The notes: generated from the letters alone by a model not told the origin. DNA of 64,000 nt from Telmatactis stephensoni (GCA_029948255.1 JALIZF010001718.1:419501-483500), one strand, 5' to 3'. Shown: positions 22,461 to 32,523, counted from the first letter of the stretch. Numbers and translations are program-made.

Positions 22461-24176
22461 CTAAGGGCGTGGAGGACGGCTGCCTTGTGGGGGTCCCCAA
22501 CAGGGTGGCTGATTCACAGGTGGCTGATTCACTGAAGTCGGACCCTGACCACTGGGACCAGACGGTCTTCCTCTACGTGAGGGAGGAGCGTGATTGTGGC
22601 CTATGAAAGGACTTGTCAATCTTAGAAACGGTGTCGAAACCACGGGTAAACTCTTTGTCGGCCAAGAGAGCCAAAAAATATGCTTTAAATTGCTCAGTGG
22701 AGACGTGAATCTTCTCCCTTAACGTAGAAGCGATTATATTGTAGCTGGTGGCCTGGGGGCTCCCAGATGTTTTAGCGACAGATACTAGATCTTCTGCCAT
22801 ATGCAGGGCCACGTATTTGTCAAAGTCCTCTGCCCGGCGGCCGCCATAATGTGTAATTCTACGAATCAGCACCTCGACTGTAGTGCTTTGCGAGTCTTCT
22901 AGGGTTTTAATTCGTTGTTGCAAAGCCTACGTTCAAAAGAAAAACTGAATTAACACAATAGAGTAATCGTAATATTGAATAGCAAGATTGATAACGTGGG
23001 TATACAAATAATAAATGAAAACAAAGGTGAAAACAAAACATATCATTATAGTGGCTCCTTACAAAGGGAATACGAGCATAGAATTAAAGCGCCTGGAGCT
23101 GAGACAAAGCAAACAACAGAAATCGTACACAAAGAGCATAACTAACGAGATGAATTGTTATCAAAAAGGCGCGGGAATAAAGATGCTCACGTGAAAAGGC
23201 ATAACACAGAACAAAATGGATTGAAAGGTGTATTGTTGAAGGGATATGTTGAAAGCAAAAATGTTGAAAGTTATATGAGTTTATGAGATGGAAATAAAAC
23301 ATACAGCTAAACTAGACAAAACGCAGAGCAAATTTTTATAACTGAATAGGCCGCGAAACTACAAAGGAGTATGTTATTAACAAGGCAATTGAATAAAATT
23401 TTTACAAAGTTGTCAAGTAATCAGGCCCGCAAAGTTTATAGCAGGGCAACTTGAATAAAATACTCATTAAGCTAAACAAACAGGCCCCCAAGGCCAATAG
23501 GCAATAAGTTTATGGCAGGGCAATATGAATAAAATTTTACAAAGTTGTCAAGTAAACAGGCCCACAAAGCCACAAGGCAATACGTTTAAAGCAGGGCAAT
23601 AACAATAAAAAAATTTACAAAGTAGTTAAGTTAACATGTAGGCCCGCAAAGCCACGAGGCAATACGTTTATAGCATGGCAATATGAATGAAATTTTACAA
23701 AGTAGTTAAGTTAACATGCAGGCCCGCAAAGCCACGAGGCAATACGTTTATAGCAGGGCAATATGAATAAAATTTTGACAAAGTAGTAAAGTAAACATGC
23801 AGGCCCGCAAAGCCAAAAGGCAATAGGATCATAGCAGGGCAATTTGAGGAAAATTTTACAAAGTTCTAAAGTAAACAGGCCAGCGAAGCCACAAGGCAAT
23901 ACGTTTATAGCAGGGCAATTTGAAGAAAGTTACAAAGGTCTACAAAGTTGGGCCCGATACACGTGTGATAAAGGAACAAAAAGAAAGGGAACAAACCTCG
24001 AGTGTGATGTCTGCCGCTGGTTCGACTGCAGCCTGAGGCTCGGGAGCAGGTTGAGGAGCTGCTGCTTGTGGAGGAGCTGCTTGTGGAGGAGCTGCTTGTG
24101 GGCTAGGATCCACTAAAGCTTGAGCTACTTGAATATTATCAACGTTTGGCACTTGTGGTGGCTGTTGGTCGGCCAT
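22461..24176 (-). pseudogene. gag-like ORF of DIRS-like element A, two exons
   Basis: Exon 1 (24176-23997) starts MADQQPPQVPNVD and is proline/glutamine/alanine rich. A donor (CTCGAG|GTTTGT) and an acceptor (GAACGTAG|GCTTTG) in matching phase define an intron 22927-23996. Exon 2 starts ALQQRIKTLEDS, contains FDKYVALHMAEDLV and QFKAYFLALLADKEF (helical gag-like core), and ends, after a frame change near 22620, in a basic proline-rich tail (PPSRRGRPSGPSG) with a stop near 22461. It would form the nucleoprotein particle. A retroelement gag with an intron is unusual; the intron is filled by a minisatellite. Confidence 0.65.
23395..23930. repeat. Minisatellite, unit about 60-75 bp
   Basis: About seven units share caggcccgcaaagccac, aaggcaatacgtttatagc, agggcaatatgaataaaatt and acaaagt. 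Units differ by small indels. It fills most of the gag intron of DIRS-like element A, in a stretch with no other signal. Confidence 0.9.
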
Positions 24177-24251
24177 GAACACAGATGAACGTCTGATACT
24201 ACTAGTTAGAACGCTGCTTCAACAGACTGAGAACGAGAACAGGGACTCATC

Positions 24252-24262
24252 TCCTTTTATAT
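24252..24262 (-). promoter_or_regulatory. TATA-like box upstream of the DIRS gag start
   Basis: Read on the minus strand, catataaaagg lies about 76-86 bp upstream of the gag ATG (24176), followed by gagtccctgttctcgttctc, a plausible start-site region. It would be an internal retroelement promoter. Sequence-only evidence. Confidence 0.45.
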
Positions 24263-24414
24263 GTGTGAGGAGAGACCACTGAGAATAAACATCCCTCGGC
24301 TTCGGGGACATTTAATCACTAATATCCCTCAGGGTCATGGTATTACTTATAATTATTATGCCTAAAATCTGTAAATAGTAAATGATTTACTTCAAACAGC
24401 AGAGTTTATGTTTG

Positions 24415-25686
24415 AATCCAGGGAATTCCCTGGTTCCCTACTGTATCCTGCAGTAGTCCTACAGATATGACTGACTGCGTTTGTAGCGCGTTGACAAGCC
24501 ATCGCAGCAGAGCAAAGTCCCATAGGAAGTACAACATCACAGTACAAATTATCACGCCAACGGTAACACAATAAAGGGTAATCATAAGGATCCACGGGAA
24601 ACTGATGGTAAGCTCGTCGTAAATCACGTTTATAAATCAAACAGCCAGGACCACAAAGGCATATAAGAGAACAAATAGAATCGACCGTAGGATATGTAAG
24701 TGAAATGTCGTCTCCTAAATACTGAGTGGAAGAAATACCATCATTAACCGAAGATCCGGGAGGCCAACTAAGATCCACAATAATACGACGATCTACGGAG
24801 TCCGATTTCGGCACTGAGATCAAAGGTGAAACAGCAACGCCACAATTAAAAGGATTACTGTAAAATGGTCCAATCACGGCCGACAATGACAACTCCTTAG
24901 ATAAATATCTGTCATTGTTATCTGGGAAAGTTAATGCGCCCTTGTGGTTACGCAAATCACTAACCGGAAATCCATGGGAGACGTAATTATAACCCATACT
25001 CTAAGAAATCACAAAGCAAAGTGTCAGAATAATCACGAAGGTAAAGACTGATAATTTGGTAAACCAGACGCAAAGACCTGTGCATGCAAATTGAGAAACT
25101 CCTCATTGTGAGAATGATGAGAGGAGTCCGCCACAAGAACATCGGCGGGTGACGAACGAAGACCGGAAGAACTCAAATCATGAGATCCCCAGTTGTCAGT
25201 ACAAATGTGAGCTGATGCAGAAGTACAAACATCCACAACAAAACTTGAACTGTGATCTGAGTCCGAATCACAAGGATAAACGTCCGAATCCAACGATAAA
25301 CTAACACAATCCACATGAAATTCCCTGGAATCAAACACTGCATCACCACCACTGGGAGAAACATCCTGACGTGACGACAGACTGTCACAAACGTTATGCA
25401 AAACATCATCAAAATTGGAGCGAGTGTCCGAACATGGGGACAAACTGTCACAAGCGTTACTAACTAAACTTGGACGGGAAACATCATCAAAACTGGAACG
25501 AGTGTCCGAACATGGAGACAAACTGTCACAAACTTTAACAGGGCTTAAATTGCCAACTTCGTAACAACAACTGGAACAAAGATTAATAGGCGACGACGAA
25601 CTGTCACCAACACTGACTAAATTTGAACCACAAGAACCAACAATGTCACTTGAATGAGGGGAAACCTCAAAGAAATTACCAACCAT
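24415..25686 (-). pseudogene. Second DIRS-like family (element C): gag-linker and N-terminal RT, truncated
   Basis: The 5' ORF (25695-25033, likely start at 25686) is serine/aspartate rich and carries three copies of a DSLSPCSDTRSxFDDV-type repeat, then SPADVLVADSSHH and LNLHAQVFASGLPNYQ, a segment that precedes RT in this group. After a stop and frame change at about 25000 the RT begins: GYNYVSHGFPVSDL, PFNCGVAVSPL, RRIIVDLSWPPGSSVNDGI, YPTVDSICSLI, KRDLRRAYHQFPVDP, then LPMGLCSAAMACQRATNAV. It stops before the catalytic YxDD block near 24450, abutting element A's 5' end. The blocks differ from element A's RT (KRDLRRAYHQ versus CDDKS), so it is a different family. Confidence 0.75.
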
Positions 25687-25689
25687 GCC

Positions 25690-26470
25690 ATCCAATGAAG
25701 ATGTAGAAAATGAAGGTAGTCAGGCGGACGGGCCGTCGACCACAGAACCAGAAGAAGACTTGAAAGGACAATCAGATGATGTTTCGGGATGGCGTTGCAC
25801 CTCCTGTTTCTTTAGCCAGCACTATGCACAGATGTGCTGGACCCATTTGCGCTCATCTTTAAGGAAGCCAAAGTGATCCTTTGTGAAGGTACACTTTCCC
25901 GACTGAGGAAGAAGAGGAGGAAGACCCAATTCGAGAGCAGCATAGTCTACTTCACGAGGACTCGACAAAGTCCTTGTGAAGAAGCCATTGAAATCAAAAA
26001 CAAGCTAAAATCAATGATGAAACATAGACACGACTACTAATGATATTAAAGTACAGTATATAGTGACACATGACCCTAGCTAAAACTACACTAAATAACT
26101 AATTCGTTAAACATTAATAGAAGGCGTAGAGAGGGGAATTAAACATTTTGAATCAACCGATTTTACAGTCAAAACATGTCCTGACTTGTAGAAGTTGAAA
26201 CCTTTAATTAATGGTTTGGCAGTTGATAATTGTCTTTTGGCGTCCACACAAGAAACCATATACGTCCATACAGTCTTGAAGGTGGAAGTCCCTGAAGAGA
26301 TTTCAAAAATCCTTCAGTCACGAACGATGTAGTAACAATGGGAATGTGTGCTCCTCTAGAATCCCAAGTTCAGCCTTCTTTCATGCCAAATGGATGCCAC
26401 CGTTAAATTCAAACGAAAACTAATGTAAGTAAAGGGATTTTTATTGTCAGTTAAACGGCATAAATCTTAT
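25690..26470. other. Region with two short plus-strand ORFs, not recognised
   Basis: Plus ORFs at 25685-25876 (63 aa, acidic, ends with CTSCFFSQHYAQMCW) and 25834-26040 (68 aa, basic) overlap in different frames. They may be remnants of one gene but match nothing I know. No repeats seen. Confidence 0.3.
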
Positions 26471-26476
26471 TCAAAG

Positions 26477-26668
26477 TTAGTATGTCGTCGATCTAAAAAC
26501 AGTAGTCAGGTCAACCAACCTTGTGATAAGTTCGATCTTTTTTCCCGAAACACAAGCTCCTCGGCAACTTAACCAGCGTTTTAATTGAACCACATTGCAT
26601 AGCTCTGGAGTTTCTTGAGGAAGAACAGCATTGTAAAACATATGGTCTATATCGTTCTTTTGCAACAT
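26477..26668 (-). pseudogene. SAP-domain fragment
   Basis: The 63-aa frame contains [20 protein letters not shown] followed by [12 protein letters not shown], a clear SAP helix-turn-helix (xLKxWLxxRGxxxSGKKxxLIxRV), a DNA/chromatin-binding motif. In cnidarians SAP domains often head YqaJ-type transposon proteins, so this may be the first exon of one. It abuts the IS630-like fragment. No downstream exon is recognisable. Confidence 0.55.
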
Positions 26669-27087
26669 GATTGCATTTTTCTAGTTATTTTAAGCTTTCT
26701 TATAACATGCTGGACACTAGAACATGACGGTACTTGATTTGGTGTGAGGTTGAATTTGTTTGCGATCATTTCGAAGCATTCACAAAGATACCTTGTCAGA
26801 TATATAATGATAAGGTCCTCGATATAAACTTCCATCCAAAGCGGGGTAGCATGTGGCATTCCCTTGTTGAGCATACAAGGACCGTAGCGTGCATTCTGTT
26901 GGAACTGGGACACCAATTTTGCCACACAATTGTACAACACTTTTTCATTCCTTGCTGTCTGAGTGAGAGAACCAGTGTTAATGTAGGTCAAGATGATTTG
27001 TACTCTTTTTTGGGGCGGATATGCAGCTCCATTTTCAAATGCGCCTCCTTTAACATTAATTGTCCAAGACATTGAAATCAATGACAA
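26655..27087 (-). pseudogene. IS630-like transposase, N-terminal helix-turn-helix part
   Basis: Reading from 27087, NVKGGAFENGAAYPPQKRV, IILTYINTGSLTQTAR and NCVAKLVSQFQQ form a paired-type helix-turn-helix, followed by VEVYIEDLIIIYLTRYL-type sequence (WMEVYIEDLIIIYL), NKFNLTPNQVPS and LKITRKM. This is the DNA-binding half of IS630/Tc1 transposases. The DDE_3 catalytic half is absent here but the relic at 13570-14180 starts with the same ITRKK motif and continues into it, so both are pieces of one family. Confidence 0.6.
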
Positions 27088-27429
27088 ATATTAATGAGCC
27101 CGTCTGCACTCATCTATATTTTTCATCATTTTTGTATCGTTGCACTGTCCCTTGAGGACATAAAAATACAAATAACGCTTCAGTGAGGATGGGGTTCAGT
27201 TTCAGCTCATCGATATATAAATGACACGCCTCTTTTGTCCTATTTTTATACTCAAAAGAAAGGTCTTTACTTTAATGAAAAATAAAATTGTTCACTGTGT
27301 GATGTAACCATCCCACTTCCACCAATTTTAGCATGTGCATGACAATGCCCGCCAAAGACAAAGGCACGAAAACCATTTAAACCTGCCCCACATTACAATA
27401 GTATGCTCTGGATTAAGACTAGGAGGTTA

Positions 27430-28401
27430 ATGGCGTCACCAAGAACCTGCATGAAGTGCAAACTTCATGGAAAGTACAGCATACTAAGGGGCCATAAGAG
27501 AAACTGTCCATACTTACATTGCTGCTGCAGCTTAGTGCTACGCACGAGAAATCGAAAGACAGTAATCCTTCGGGCTGGAAATGTTGGAAAGTTGTGCTTT
27601 ACCCACGTGTTCTACATCATTTTTGTCCACCATTAGAAAGCAGCGTGTGCCCTTCTAGTGTGCCAATACCTTTTCCGGAAATTTCTAGACATGACATTAT
27701 AAAACTTGCAAATCTAGAGACCTCCAATAAGAATGCTCTAAAATTTCGTACAGCTGCTGAGAAACGACAAGGTATATATATATTCACTGTTTAATATCAT
27801 TAAGCGTCAACATTGAAAACTCACATACAAATAACATGTTTATCTTTCAGAAGAAAGACAAAAACGACTGGAACAACACCGTGACTTCTACAACACAGTG
27901 AACAAATTCTCATCTGAAATCATACATCCAGATCCAAACCTTTCTCCTTTACAAGTTTTAAAAACTTCAATCCAGCTTCATCAGCTAGGTGAGGAGAGAG
28001 AACAAAATCAAACCTCCAAAAAGGATCGTTTAATGCTGCCAAGCCTGCCTCATACACAACACGTCACTGCGTCAAATCCTCAGAGCACGGAGGCTTCATT
28101 TTCAGATAATATAGTGAAAATCACTGAGGTATTTCCACGTATAAACGTTGGCGAGATTGCTAAAATGCTGAAAGAGGAGAACAATTGCCTTGAAAACGTT
28201 GTGGGTAGGATAGCGGTGAATACGCAAGAAGATGATGAGGTTGTGGAGGTAAATCCTCTTCAAAAGGTTTCTGAGGAGAAGGAAGAAGAATCAAAAGAAA
28301 GGATGAAGGAATTGAGCTCTCTGCCCGTGGATTGCAGCACCCTGAAAAGCATTCTGGCAAATGTTGCAGCTGCCGATAACAGCACATCTTCTGCCGGGTA
28401 A
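27430..28401 (+). CDS. Dmrt-like transcription factor (DM + DMA domains)
   Basis: ATG at 27430 (gttaATGGcg) starts MASPRTCMKCKLHG, then ILRGHKRNCPYLHCCC: a DM zinc-module (C-x2-C, HG, GHKR-x-C, C-x-C) as in Doublesex/Mab-3/Dmrt proteins. The last zinc cysteine and the following residues are irregular (CCCSLVLRTRNRK), and the frame closes at 27633-27635, so a frame change or unseen intron separates it from the next block (27640-27771: SSVPIPFPEISRH, KFRTAAEKRQ). A phase-1 intron (27772-27850, donor AAG|GTATAT, acceptor TTTCAG) then leads to ERQKRLEQHRDFYNTV and a CUE-like DMA domain (IVKITEVFPRINV, LEEN-type then ENVVGRIAV). DM plus DMA marks the DMRTA/Dmrt3-5 class, regulators of sex and neural development in animals. 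Either a real gene or a young retro-damaged copy. Confidence 0.7.
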
Positions 28402-28455
28402 CCCAACGTTTTCTTCTTTAACAAGCAAAACACTTCACTTCAAAGATTTATCAAC

Positions 28456-28680
28456 ATGGTCGATCCCAAGTCATTGTGCCACGATATCCTGAGGCATAGC
28501 ACAAAAGATCAGCAAAGATGTAGTTCCTGTTTTAATGTCATTTTAAATGCATGTAATTTTTGCCCATTCTGTGGCAATATTTTGTCCAAATTACCACCGT
28601 TTGTGAAGGCAAATAGAAATATGTTGTTTATGTTTATGTTTATTTCGCTTCGCCTTAGTAAATATACTTCATCAATTTAA
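28456..28680 (+). CDS. Short zinc-ribbon ORF, possible last exon of the Dmrt-like gene
   Basis: The 74-aa frame begins MVDPKSLCHDILRHS and has CSSCFNVILNACNFCPFCG, two C-x2-C pairs as in a zinc ribbon, then a hydrophobic tail. It follows the DMA exon by 54 bp on the same strand and precedes a polyadenylation signal. The preceding ORF ends in a possible donor (CCGGGTAACC), but the gap is too short for a normal intron, so the link is uncertain. Confidence 0.4.
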   Translation: MVDPKSLCHDILRHSTKDQQRCSSCFNVILNACNFCPFCGNILSKLPPFVKANRNMLFMFMFISLRLSKYTSSI

Positions 28681-28704
28681 TAAAATGCACTTTCATACTG
28701 TCTA

Positions 28705-28710
28705 AATAAA
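28705..28710 (+). promoter_or_regulatory. AATAAA polyadenylation signal
   Basis: AATAAA followed by a T-rich stretch (gtttatctttctattttctt) 25 bp after the zinc-ribbon ORF; a natural 3' end for the Dmrt-like transcription unit. Confidence 0.5.
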
Positions 28711-29665
28711 GTTTATCTTTCTATTTTCTTGAGTATTTGATTTCCCTGGTGTATTGTTATTAAGACTGTTCCAGTTGAGTGATATTGACTAATAGTAGCT
28801 AAATAATAACTATTAGGTAATTACTAAATAGATTTTATTTCACGGACATATTGTAAGCACTCTATGACAGTTACCAAGACGTATTCTGCAATCTTGTACG
28901 TGTAAATGGCGTATTTTGTGAATTGCTACAGTCATTTCATACTAACGGCTTAAAAATTATTAAAACTGTGAAGTTTGAAGGATATAAGTTGGGAAATCAA
29001 GGAGATACGAATTTTCAAAAATCGAAATTTGTTTGTATCTCTTGCATAACTCTAAGTGTTTTAATACAAAGTACCTCCATGTCCCAACAATAACTTGTTT
29101 CAATTTTCAAATACATGTTGTGTGAAGGTATGTTGTATGAATCATTACAAGAAAGCAAGTTTTAAAATAAAAATGGGGGTCACTGTGCTCTTTAGAGAGA
29201 ATATTTTCAAAATCATTCATTTGAGGTAAAATTTGCACTTTTCCTTTTTGCGAAAACGTCAGAAATGGTAAAAATTGCGTTTTTAGTTGTAATTTGAATG
29301 AAAATGCTGGCAAAGTCTTAATTTTGTAAAGCAATTTAGGTAACAACTTACCAACAACATCTAAAACTCTTTTGTAATGAAATGCTGACATTCCATCCGC
29401 CAGAAGCATCAGAAAAGGAAAAAAGTTGTCAGCAAAAAAATTTTTCCATTGATTATGAATGCGGACCAGTTAAATTCATGCAGGATTACTGCCTCTGGTG
29501 TGAATGCAAATGGAGTACATTTCAAGTACTCCCTCATCAGGCTTTCGTTGGGGGTGATTCATATATGGATCCATGAAAACATACTCCATCCCCTCCTCAT
29601 CAATTTGGTTGCCACAACCATAAAGCTGCCAATGAGATAAACAAAATTAAAGAAGCACATTACAT
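28711..29665. other. Non-coding region
   Basis: No supportable gene; the short ORFs near 29107-29640 on both strands show no known motif. Confidence 0.5.
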
Positions 29666-29785
29666 TACAATACAATACAATACAATACAATACAATACAA
29701 TACAATACAATACAATACAATACAATACAATACAATACAATACAATACAATACAATACAATACAATACAATACAATACAATACAA
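29666..29785. repeat. (TACAA)n microsatellite, about 24 units
   Basis: A nearly perfect pentanucleotide array. It creates artificial Tyr-Cys-Ile-Val-Leu ORFs on the minus strand. It begins exactly where the LINE endonuclease fragment stops. Confidence 0.98.
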
Positions 29786-29965
29786 AAATAAGAACCGACA
29801 GTATTCATAAAATTTTGAGATTCAATCTTCATTAAATCAATATTGAAGTCTCCCATGAAAAGGCAAAGTTTGTTTTCATTACTTATTTTTTCTAATGTTG
29901 AACTTATATTATCTATAAAACTGTCTAAGTTAGTTGGCCCGTTAAAAGTATTTCAATCCAAAGCA
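29786..29965 (-). pseudogene. LINE AP-endonuclease fragment
   Basis: The minus strand reads NTFNGPTNLDSFIDNISSTL, EKISNENKLCLF and MGDFNIDLMKIES. GDFNxDLL is the catalytic block of CR1/Jockey-type apurinic endonucleases. Both sides are replaced by microsatellites, so only about 60 residues survive. Confidence 0.75.
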
Positions 29966-29972
29966 TTTCCAG

Positions 29973-30022
29973 ATGAATGAATGAATGAATGAATGAATGA
30001 ATGAATGAATGAATGAATGAAT
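29973..30022. repeat. (ATGA)n microsatellite
   Basis: About 12 units of gaat/atga, followed by aataaactttatttccacac, which resembles a LINE or SINE 3' junction. Confidence 0.95.
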
Positions 30023-30387
30023 AAACTTTATTTCCACACGATAATAGTTAAAGCTGGTAGCTTGTGGGGTCGTGCATAAAACAATAGATAAATACAAAAA
30101 TAAATAATAACAAATCCTATAAAATTATATAAAAAATATATAAGATATAAAAATGTAAATATAAATATATGTATATAAAATATATTAAAATTACTTAATG
30201 ATACAACTTATAAATTCCATTTCAATTATTTACTATTGTAAAATTCATTAATAATTCATAAGCTTTCCAACCAATCCGATTTGAGAAATCAGATCACATG
30301 AACACCCTTGTAAAACCCCATACAAACTTAAAGCACGGGGAGGGTTTGAATAGTCGTCAGGGAAAACTGGGGTTAAAACACAATGAA

Positions 30388-30520
30388 CGTGTAAATTAGA
30401 TACAAGCACTAGTGACTTGTAGTGAAATGTAAATTAGATACAACCACTAGTGACTTGTAACTGAAATGTAAATTAGATACAACCACTAGTGGTTGTATCT
30501 AATTTACATTTCAGTTACAA
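30388..30520. repeat. Tandem ~39-bp repeat closing in a perfect 66-bp palindrome
   Basis: The motif aaatgtaaattagatacaa occurs at about 30386, 30425 and 30464 with cactagtgacttgta spacers. The last copy forms a perfect palindrome (30455-30487 against 30488-30520, no loop). Confidence 0.92.
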
Positions 30521-30689
30521 ATCCGACTTAGTCTAGTAGTTTGTAACTAATTTACCTTTTTATACTCAATATTAAAACTGTAAATCTGAATCAAGCAAAC
30601 TCAAGTTTAATTCCACAATTTTAGATCTTCAAATTTACAGAAATTTAATTACCCATCCAAAATTTGTCACAGTTAAACACACAATTATT

Positions 30690-31400
30690 AAATACAGGTG
30701 CAATCACATTACTACTGTATTTGAAACCAAAGAGAATTATAAAAATATATACTGTGCAAAAGACACTCTGATTTTTCTGACGCTGATTTTTTCTCCCAAA
30801 AGTCCCTTTTGCCAAATATATCTTCTTCTTCCAACGTGATCTCTTCCCGGACTTGTTTCTTTGTTTGTATGTCGACTCCACTCTTCGTTGCGTCTCGCAT
30901 TATCACCATCTAACACTTTACGAAACAGTGAAAACCTGTGGAATACACAAAATCAAAGAGAAATCAGTACCAAAGAAATAACATTGTAGACCCTTAGTTG
31001 ACCTGAAATATGTTTTTGAAAGTCGCGAGTAATGCGGGTATCGAATATTAACAGATTTGTATCACAGTAATAATTACTAACCTTTTATCTTCCTTTGAGA
31101 GAGGATCCAAGTCACTTTTGTCGCTTAAATAGCGTTTGATGCCACAAATGATCAGATACAAGGTTCGCGGCGGATATCTTTCTCCCTTGCTGTTGCTGAA
31201 CTTCTTGAACAAATCGAGTCAGCCATAAATTCAAGGTTTCTCCATTCATATCTCGTAATGGAGTAGTCAAGTCATGAATTTTCGCTATGTCCAAGACTAC
31301 AGAACTTGTATGGAAATATTTTGGCATTTTATCTTCTCTGCTCCTTTGCCAGTCCTCAAATATCTTAACAGCCCACTTGGTGTTATTTTCAGTATTTTTA
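30690..31400 (-). pseudogene. Second Crypton tyrosine recombinase, decayed, 3'-truncated
   Basis: Exon 1 (about 31400-31083) gives TKWAVKIFEDWQRSRED, LNLWLTRFVQEVQ, then after a frame change near 31170 YPPRTLYLIICGIKRYL and SKEDKR. A phase-2 donor (AAAAG|GTTAGT) and an acceptor (GTATTCCACAG at about 30938) bound an intron of about 145 bp. Exon 2 starts FSLFRKVLDG, then with two frame changes SGVDIQTKKQ, REEITLEEED, WQKGLLGEK and CLLHSIYFYNSLWF. Everything after the first catalytic-domain strands, including the HxxR box, is gone. It parallels the copy at 4428-5867, with the intron at the identical codon and phase. Confidence 0.75.
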
Positions 31401-31426
31401 ACTCGTGGATTGAAAATCCACGAGTT
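31400..31426. repeat. Short perfect hairpin (12-bp arms)
   Basis: aactcgtggatt pairs with aatccacgagtt around a 3-nt loop, at the 5' edge of the Crypton relic. The half-site aaaatccacgagtt also occurs at about 39961-39975, just outside the BEL element, suggesting a dispersed element end. Confidence 0.85.
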
Positions 31427-32523
31427 GTGAGGGGTCGAATATGCAAATCAGTCAGGTTACTACTTCGTGTATGACAACAACTATTCAATCTATCTATTGT
31501 CTAACTAGACTGGTGCCATACATAAAGTAGTAAGCTATTGTGTCACTCACTCACTCACTTTCCTGTAAACTTCCGGTCTGTCAAACTTTACTTCCGGTCT
31601 AATTTTGATAATACGATACGGTGCTAACTTGCGTTTAGAGTCGTTTTCGTATGAGTGGGAAACTTACCGTACCGTATCGTAACTGTACCAGTATCATAGT
31701 TTCTATAAAAACATTCGAAATTCCTGCTGTAACCGTATCGTATCGTAGGCCGTACGGTGTTCCCTCTCATACTCTATAATAATTTTCGGCGACCAGAGCT
31801 TTGAACGTAATGTAACTGTTTTAGATTTGTGTACAAGCAACAATTTTTAGGCACACGATCTAAGCTGGGTAATACAAGTTTTTAACATTACCTCGTGCTC
31901 TACATGTAAGTTACATGTACACGGGTCTGCACTGGCGCCGCGAAGATCGATTGTACGTGTCGGATGTTAGGCGAAATTACCAATAGATTTGAATAAATAG
32001 TTTCTTATTCATTGCCACATTCTGTATTGAACTACTCTCAGTTCCCTCTGCAGCTTGGAATAATTTTCATCGCATCTCCAAGTTGATCGAGCTGTTCGAT
32101 ATACTCGGATGTGAAAACAATGGACTTTGTAGTCGCTGTCTTCAAACAAAAAAAATCGTCGCAAGTCCAATATCAACGAGTCATCCAAGCATTTAGTGTT
32201 TGTACTCTATCAGCACGAGAGTAAATGTTGAAATAAAAAGCAAACGAAATGATATTTGAGTACGAACTGACGCCTGCTAGAGAAACTGCATGGCCGTGGA
32301 ATCGCTACGGCCCGGCTGGCCGAAACGGCATCAAAAAAGCGTATTTGAGTTTAAGTTTGGTGGCTATTATGAGTACTTTTATGGAGTAATTTATTTTATT
32401 CATAGCGACATTTGGTTCATAGAGAAACTTCTTTCATAATTTGTACATGTTCAATAGCTTTGCTAAGCGTACAGCCATAAATTAACAATATGTATAAAAA
32501 TATAACCTTTCATAACGTTAAAT
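31427..32523. other. Non-coding region with GTACGGTA-rich repeat
   Basis: Between 31600 and 31780 many words of the type taccgtaccgtatcgta occur, with agagtcgttttcgtatgagtg and catagtttctataaaaacatt, both matched by a diverged copy at 63604-63690. No gene. Confidence 0.55.

Larger units (their letters stand above)
17866..24390 (-). mobile_element. DIRS-like tyrosine-recombinase retroelement (copy A)
   Basis: Minus-strand order is gag (24176-22461), RT (22250-20951), RNase H (19728-19173), tyrosine recombinase (19060-17866). This order and the recombinase in place of an integrase define the DIRS/Ngaro group, which replicates by reverse transcription and integrates through a YR enzyme. The element is broken by frameshifts, a stop at about 21724, a small deletion near 21490 and a 1222-bp insertion. 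Its 3' end is cut at about 17866, where the recombinase frame runs into the THAP transposase. Terminal repeats were not identified. Confidence 0.8.

Noticed and set aside
23395..23930. CRISPR-like array
   Set aside because: Units are contiguous with no unique spacers, in a eukaryotic intron; it is a minisatellite.
29559..29856. Tyr-Cys-Ile-Val-Leu repeat ORFs
   Set aside because: Created by the (TACAA)n array.
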